From the NCBI GenBank assembly GCA_964599275.1, contig CAZRFK010000087.1, positions 1 through 7,394 on the forward strand: a DNA stretch of 7,394 bases, given 5' to 3'. Position 1 is the stretch's first letter. Every line of letters begins with the position of its first letter. Position numbers and translations under genes: made by a program. The notes under the pieces were generated by a model. That model was not told the origin of the DNA and made no database searches. It worked only from the letters and a program-made list of their open reading frames with translations. The DNA comes from PUMD01 sp964599275. GTDB lineage: Bacteria > Bacillota > Sulfobacillia > SLMV01. Below are positions 6,413 through 7,394 of the stretch, piece after piece.

Positions 6413-6538
6413 CCATCTCCTCTTATGACCTGCACACAGGTTACCACCTCATTTCCTTCTGAATAGGATAAAGTGTCTTACGTTAATTGACCTTAATCCT
6501 TCGGTGATGAGGTGATGGTTCTTGGTGTGGCTGCAGGT
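6413..6538 (+). promoter_or_regulatory. Structured leader able to hide the ytaF ribosome binding site
   Basis: Most of the 128-bp purA-ytaF gap plus the start of ytaF. The ytaF SD is GAGGTG (6509-6514). CACCTCAT (6445-6452) is perfectly complementary to ATGAGGTG (6507-6514). Separately, CCATCTCCTC (6413-6422) pairs with 6509-6518 at 9 of 10 positions. ACCTGCA (6428-6434) matches TGCAGGT (6532-6538) beyond the start codon, and CACA (6435-6438) matches TGTG (6526-6529). A competing local hairpin is ACCTG/CAGGT (6428-6432 with 6437-6441). Between the arms lies a stem-loop at 6465-6500. These pairings are read directly; a regulatory role is inference. TTACCA (6441-6446), 17 bp from TAGGAT (6464-6469), is a weak possible promoter that would remove much of the leader. 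I see no known riboswitch consensus. Confidence 0.45.
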
Positions 6539-7181
6539 AGCACTGCTTGCATTTGCTGTTAGCATTGACAGCCTGGCAGTTGGAGCAGCATATGGATTGC
6601 GGCGGGTAAAAATGCCAGTGCACATGGTGGGTCTGGTAGCCGGCATATCTTCCATGGCCAAGGCTGCTGCAATGGCGTTTGGGGCAGTGTTGGTTGTCTG
6701 GATTTGTCCCGAACTAGCGCAAAAAATTGGGGCGCTAATACTTATAGGGTTGGCAATATGGCAGTATTTATGGGCTTTTATTGAATGGCTTCATGAAAAA
6801 GGTGGCGACGATGTTGTTGCAGTTGATGCAGACGATCTGTTATTGAAGCTTAGAGTTAAACCATTGGGCATAATCATCAGTGTACTTAAAGATCCAGAAC
6901 TTGCAGATCTTGATGATTCGAAGAGTATATCTCCACTTGAGGCTGTTCTGCTGGGAGCGGCGTTGGGAATGGATGCTCTGGCCGCTGGAATAGGAGCTGG
7001 AATGCTGGGTATGCCCGTTTTAATAACAGCAGCGGTGGTTGGTATTGGTACCTTGGTGACTTTGCCGTCAGGAGTATTTCTGGGTTCATTGTTAGAAAAT
7101 AGGATTCCGACGACAATAACGAGAATAATACCCGGGACTATTTTTTTGGTATTGGGTGTTATCGTGTGGTTGACAGTGTGA
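6522..7181 (+). CDS. ytaF: Sporulation membrane protein YtaF (MntP-like family)
   Basis: A 219-residue membrane protein of the YtaF family, related to MntP manganese exporters (two DUF204-type halves). It is known from endospore formers; its exact role is unsettled, and metal transport is inferred from MntP kinship. Half one has the motif SIDSLAVG with Asp16, half two GMDALAAG with Asp151, the paired acidic residues typical of the fold. Hydrophobic segments lie at about 3-22, 34-60, 67-90, 139-163, 166-190 and 202-218. The middle loop (91-138) holds the family stretch KPLGIIISVLKDPELADL and an EF-hand-like loop at 129-140 (Asp129, Asp131, Ser133, Ile136, Glu140). TTG 6522 lies 7 nt after GAGGTG; GTG 6525 is the alternative. 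The reading frame is closed upstream by TGA 6513-6515. Confidence 0.9.
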   Translation: MVWLQVALLAFAVSIDSLAVGAAYGLRRVKMPVHMVGLVAGISSMAKAAAMAFGAVLVVWICPELAQKIGALILIGLAIWQYLWAFIEWLHEKGGDDVVAVDADDLLLKLRVKPLGIIISVLKDPELADLDDSKSISPLEAVLLGAALGMDALAAGIGAGMLGMPVLITAAVVGIGTLVTLPSGVFLGSLLENRIPTTITRIIPGTIFLVLGVIVWLTV

Positions 7182-7313
7182 AAATGATTGGTTAAAATCA
7201 AAGTCCTGACATATTTAATAGGTGGCTTTGTCAGACAAAAACTTCACTTTAGCTCTTGCGTGGTTAGTTCTACGATGATAAACTATTTGATGCTGATGAG
7301 AAAATATTTGCGC
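7182..7313 (+). other. 132-bp gap between ytaF and tRNA-Asp, with a weak possible tRNA promoter
   Basis: No gene is visible. CTGACA (7206-7211) and TGTCAG (7229-7234) form a 6-bp inverted repeat with a 17-nt loop, but no T-run follows, so it is not a convincing terminator. TTGCGT (7256-7261) and TAAACT (7279-7284), spaced 17 bp, could be -35/-10 elements about 30 bp before the tRNA. The matches to consensus are poor (3/6 and 4/6). Confidence 0.3.
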
Positions 7314-7390
7314 GGAGGCGTTGTGTAGCGGTTTAACACGCCGGCCTGTCACGCCGGAGATCGCGGGTTCAAATCCCGTCGCCTCCGCCA
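7314..7390 (+). tRNA. tRNA-Asp, anticodon GTC
   Basis: A full cloverleaf folds by eye. The acceptor stem is GGAGGCG (7314-7320) with CGCCTCC (7380-7386). The D stem is GTGT/ACAC (7323-7326 with 7336-7339). The anticodon stem is CCGGC/GCCGG (7341-7345 with 7353-7357) around the loop CTGTCAC, giving anticodon GTC at 7348-7350. A five-base variable loop follows, then the T arm GCGGG-TTCAAAT-CCCGT. The discriminator base is G7387, an identity element for tRNA-Asp, and CCA is encoded in the DNA (7388-7390). It reads the GAC/GAU codons. Further tRNAs may follow beyond the window. Confidence 0.97.
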
Positions 7391-7394
7391 TTTT

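Noticed and set aside
6428..6460. Rho-independent terminator after purA (ACCTG/CAGGT hairpin)
   Set aside because: The stem is only 5 bp and the downstream bases are mixed C/T/A rather than a T-run.
6394..6521. yybP-ykoY manganese riboswitch before ytaF
   Set aside because: It was looked for because of the MntP kinship, but the conserved GGGGAGUAG-type and CCUUACGC-type loop sequences are not seen.
7206..7240. Terminator after ytaF (CTGACA/TGTCAG)
   Set aside because: It has a 6-bp stem with a long loop and is followed by an A-rich stretch, not T-rich, on the + strand.

Overview
This is a stretch of chromosome from an endospore-forming, Clostridia-like Firmicute. The evidence is the conserved replication/translation cluster ssb - rpsR - (MazG-like) - yybS - rplI - dnaB - purA, a YtaF-type sporulation membrane protein, strong Shine-Dalgarno (SD) sequences, and many GTG/TTG starts. 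I cannot name a genus from the sequence. All genes lie on the + strand. I see no mobile element, CRISPR array or foreign insert.

Layout. 1-195 is the 3' end of ssb, which has a very acidic tail. 240-461 is rpsR (zinc-type S18). 515-835 is a small MazG-like protein whose SD and TTG start are separated by a hairpin. 884-1834 is the membrane protein YybS/DUF2232. 1880-2332 is rplI (L9), 2376-3698 the replicative helicase dnaB, 3717-5099 an uncharacterised FAD-dependent dehydrogenase with a four-cysteine cluster, and 5119-6393 purA. A 128-bp gap with unusual inverted complementarity around the next SD follows. 6522-7181 is ytaF, then a 132-bp gap, then tRNA-Asp(GTC) at 7314-7390.

How the genes relate. 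From ssb to purA the gaps are about 20-50 bp, so this is probably one long transcription unit. It joins DNA replication (SSB, DnaB), the ribosome (S18, L9) and AMP synthesis (PurA). In Bacillus the cyclic-di-AMP phosphodiesterase gene gdpP sits between yybS and rplI. Here yybS runs almost directly into rplI and gdpP is absent from that slot. ytaF is set apart by its own leader and may be controlled separately.

This is mostly ordinary core genome, and I do not see a new multi-gene system. The points most worth a second look are: (i) the ytaF leader, where two separate segments can pair with the ytaF SD and further pairing covers its start; (ii) an EF-hand-like loop inside YtaF; (iii) the hairpin between SD and start of the MazG-like gene; (iv) an extra Asp after the usual terminal Phe of SSB; (v) the missing gdpP; and (vi) yybS lying in the same frame as the MazG-like gene, separated by one TGA, with no good SD of its own.
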